Assembly (NCBI GenBank): GCA_001790855.1
Contig: MGDH01000006.1
Location: 1 to 12,524, forward strand
DNA: 12,524 nucleotides
Source of the DNA: Candidatus Schekmanbacteria bacterium RIFCSPLOWO2_02_FULL_38_14
GTDB taxonomy: Bacteria; Schekmanbacteria; GWA2-38-11
Direction of reading: 5' to 3'
The position numbers and the translations under genes were made by a program. The notes under the pieces were generated by a model, which was given only the letters and a program-made list of their open reading frames with translations, did no database searches and was not told the origin of the DNA. Below, in pieces: positions 12,273-12,524 of this stretch (its first letter is position 1; the number at the start of each line of letters is the position of its first letter).

Positions 12273-12524
12273 TCTTCTCAATATATCCAATCGTCTCCCT
12301 GTACCGCCACCCGCGCATGGTTGGCGCCACGGATTCAATGCTTTGCCACACAGTATGGTCCAGTTGGGTTTCACGCGCCTTGTTTTTCGCTTTGCTGATT
12401 GTTCCGATTCCGGCATTATAGCTTCCGAACATGAAACAGAGTTTGTCCTGTATGGTTTGCGGATCTGTCCATGTCCGCCATAAATTCCGGTTGTAATAAA
12501 TTCCAGCTGCAATATTCCAGCGGG
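12208..12524 (-). CDS. SLT-type lytic transglycosylase, C-terminal part (5' end outside window)
   Basis: The frame is open from the right edge to TGA 12208-12210 and gives the last 105 residues. RWNIAAGIYYNRNLWRTWTD, then LCFMFGSYNAGIGTISKA, then VAPTMRGWRYRETIGYIEKI match the second half of the GH23 lysozyme-like fold: IAAG.YY as in 'N..aG..Y', the conserved YNAG, and the final ET.GY...I helix. The catalytic Glu (ES motif) would lie in the missing part. Such enzymes cut peptidoglycan glycan strands and serve in cell-wall turnover, phage entry or secretion. The segment looks more G/C-rich than its surroundings (for example 12301-12340), and its neighbours are mobile relics, so it may be acquired. 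An internal ATG at 12432 is not needed as a start. Confidence 0.85.
   Translation of the reverse strand, partial: RWNIAAGIYYNRNLWRTWTDPQTIQDKLCFMFGSYNAGIGTISKAKNKARETQLDHTVWQSIESVAPTMRGWRYRETIGYIEKINGYYAKVAKKQNGLKDFEGK

Overview
The window looks like a chromosomal segment of an AT-rich, probably anaerobic or microaerophilic Gram-negative bacterium. The clues are a non-mevalonate isoprenoid gene (dxr), exported ApbE, a PilZ protein, rubrerythrin and several flavin split-barrel proteins. GTG and TTG starts are common. The phylum cannot be fixed from sequence alone; the style (short heptamer arrays in most gaps, a four-helix-bundle gene between tRNAs) recalls candidate-phylum, Nitrospirota or deltaproteobacterial-type genomes, but that is impression only.

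Region 1 (1-3100, minus strand): a CitE-like CoA-ester lyase, dxr, and a PP-loop (ThiI/MnmA-like) tRNA thiolation-type protein that runs off the left edge. They are separated by A/T heptamer arrays with inverted arms. Region 2 (3250-5510): serS on the plus strand, followed by tRNA-Ser(UGA), a four-helix-bundle (23S rRNA intervening-sequence/Avd-like) gene and tRNA-Ser(GCU). Each of these is wrapped by 7-bp-periodic arrays of consensus YTATNNG that flip orientation around every gene. Region 3 (5500-7140): a PilZ gene and apbE, transcribed divergently from an AT-rich promoter region.

Region 4 (7190-10640) is a flavin/iron redox neighbourhood. It holds a frameshifted exported split-barrel relic, an FAD oxidoreductase of the geranylgeranyl-reductase-like class, a PNPOx-like protein divergent from it, a rubrerythrin, and a second PNPOx-like protein preceded by an apparently coupled 39-residue ORF. 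Promoters with 17-bp spacers can be read for several of these. Together they fit flavin handling and peroxide/oxygen defence, although substrates are unknown.

Region 5 (10690-12524) is a graveyard of accessory genes: a 5'-truncated MNT nucleotidyltransferase overlapping an intact HEPN gene, a RAYT/IS200-like transposase reduced to its two ends between inverted repeats, the 3' end of an excisionase-like gene, a ribbon-helix-helix repressor with palindromes over its promoter, an orphan ribosome binding site plus start codon, and the 3' end of an SLT lytic transglycosylase.

The most unusual signal is the heptamer-array system around the two serine tRNAs, with the four-helix-bundle gene sitting between inverted arms as if it were the coding part of an undescribed repeat element.
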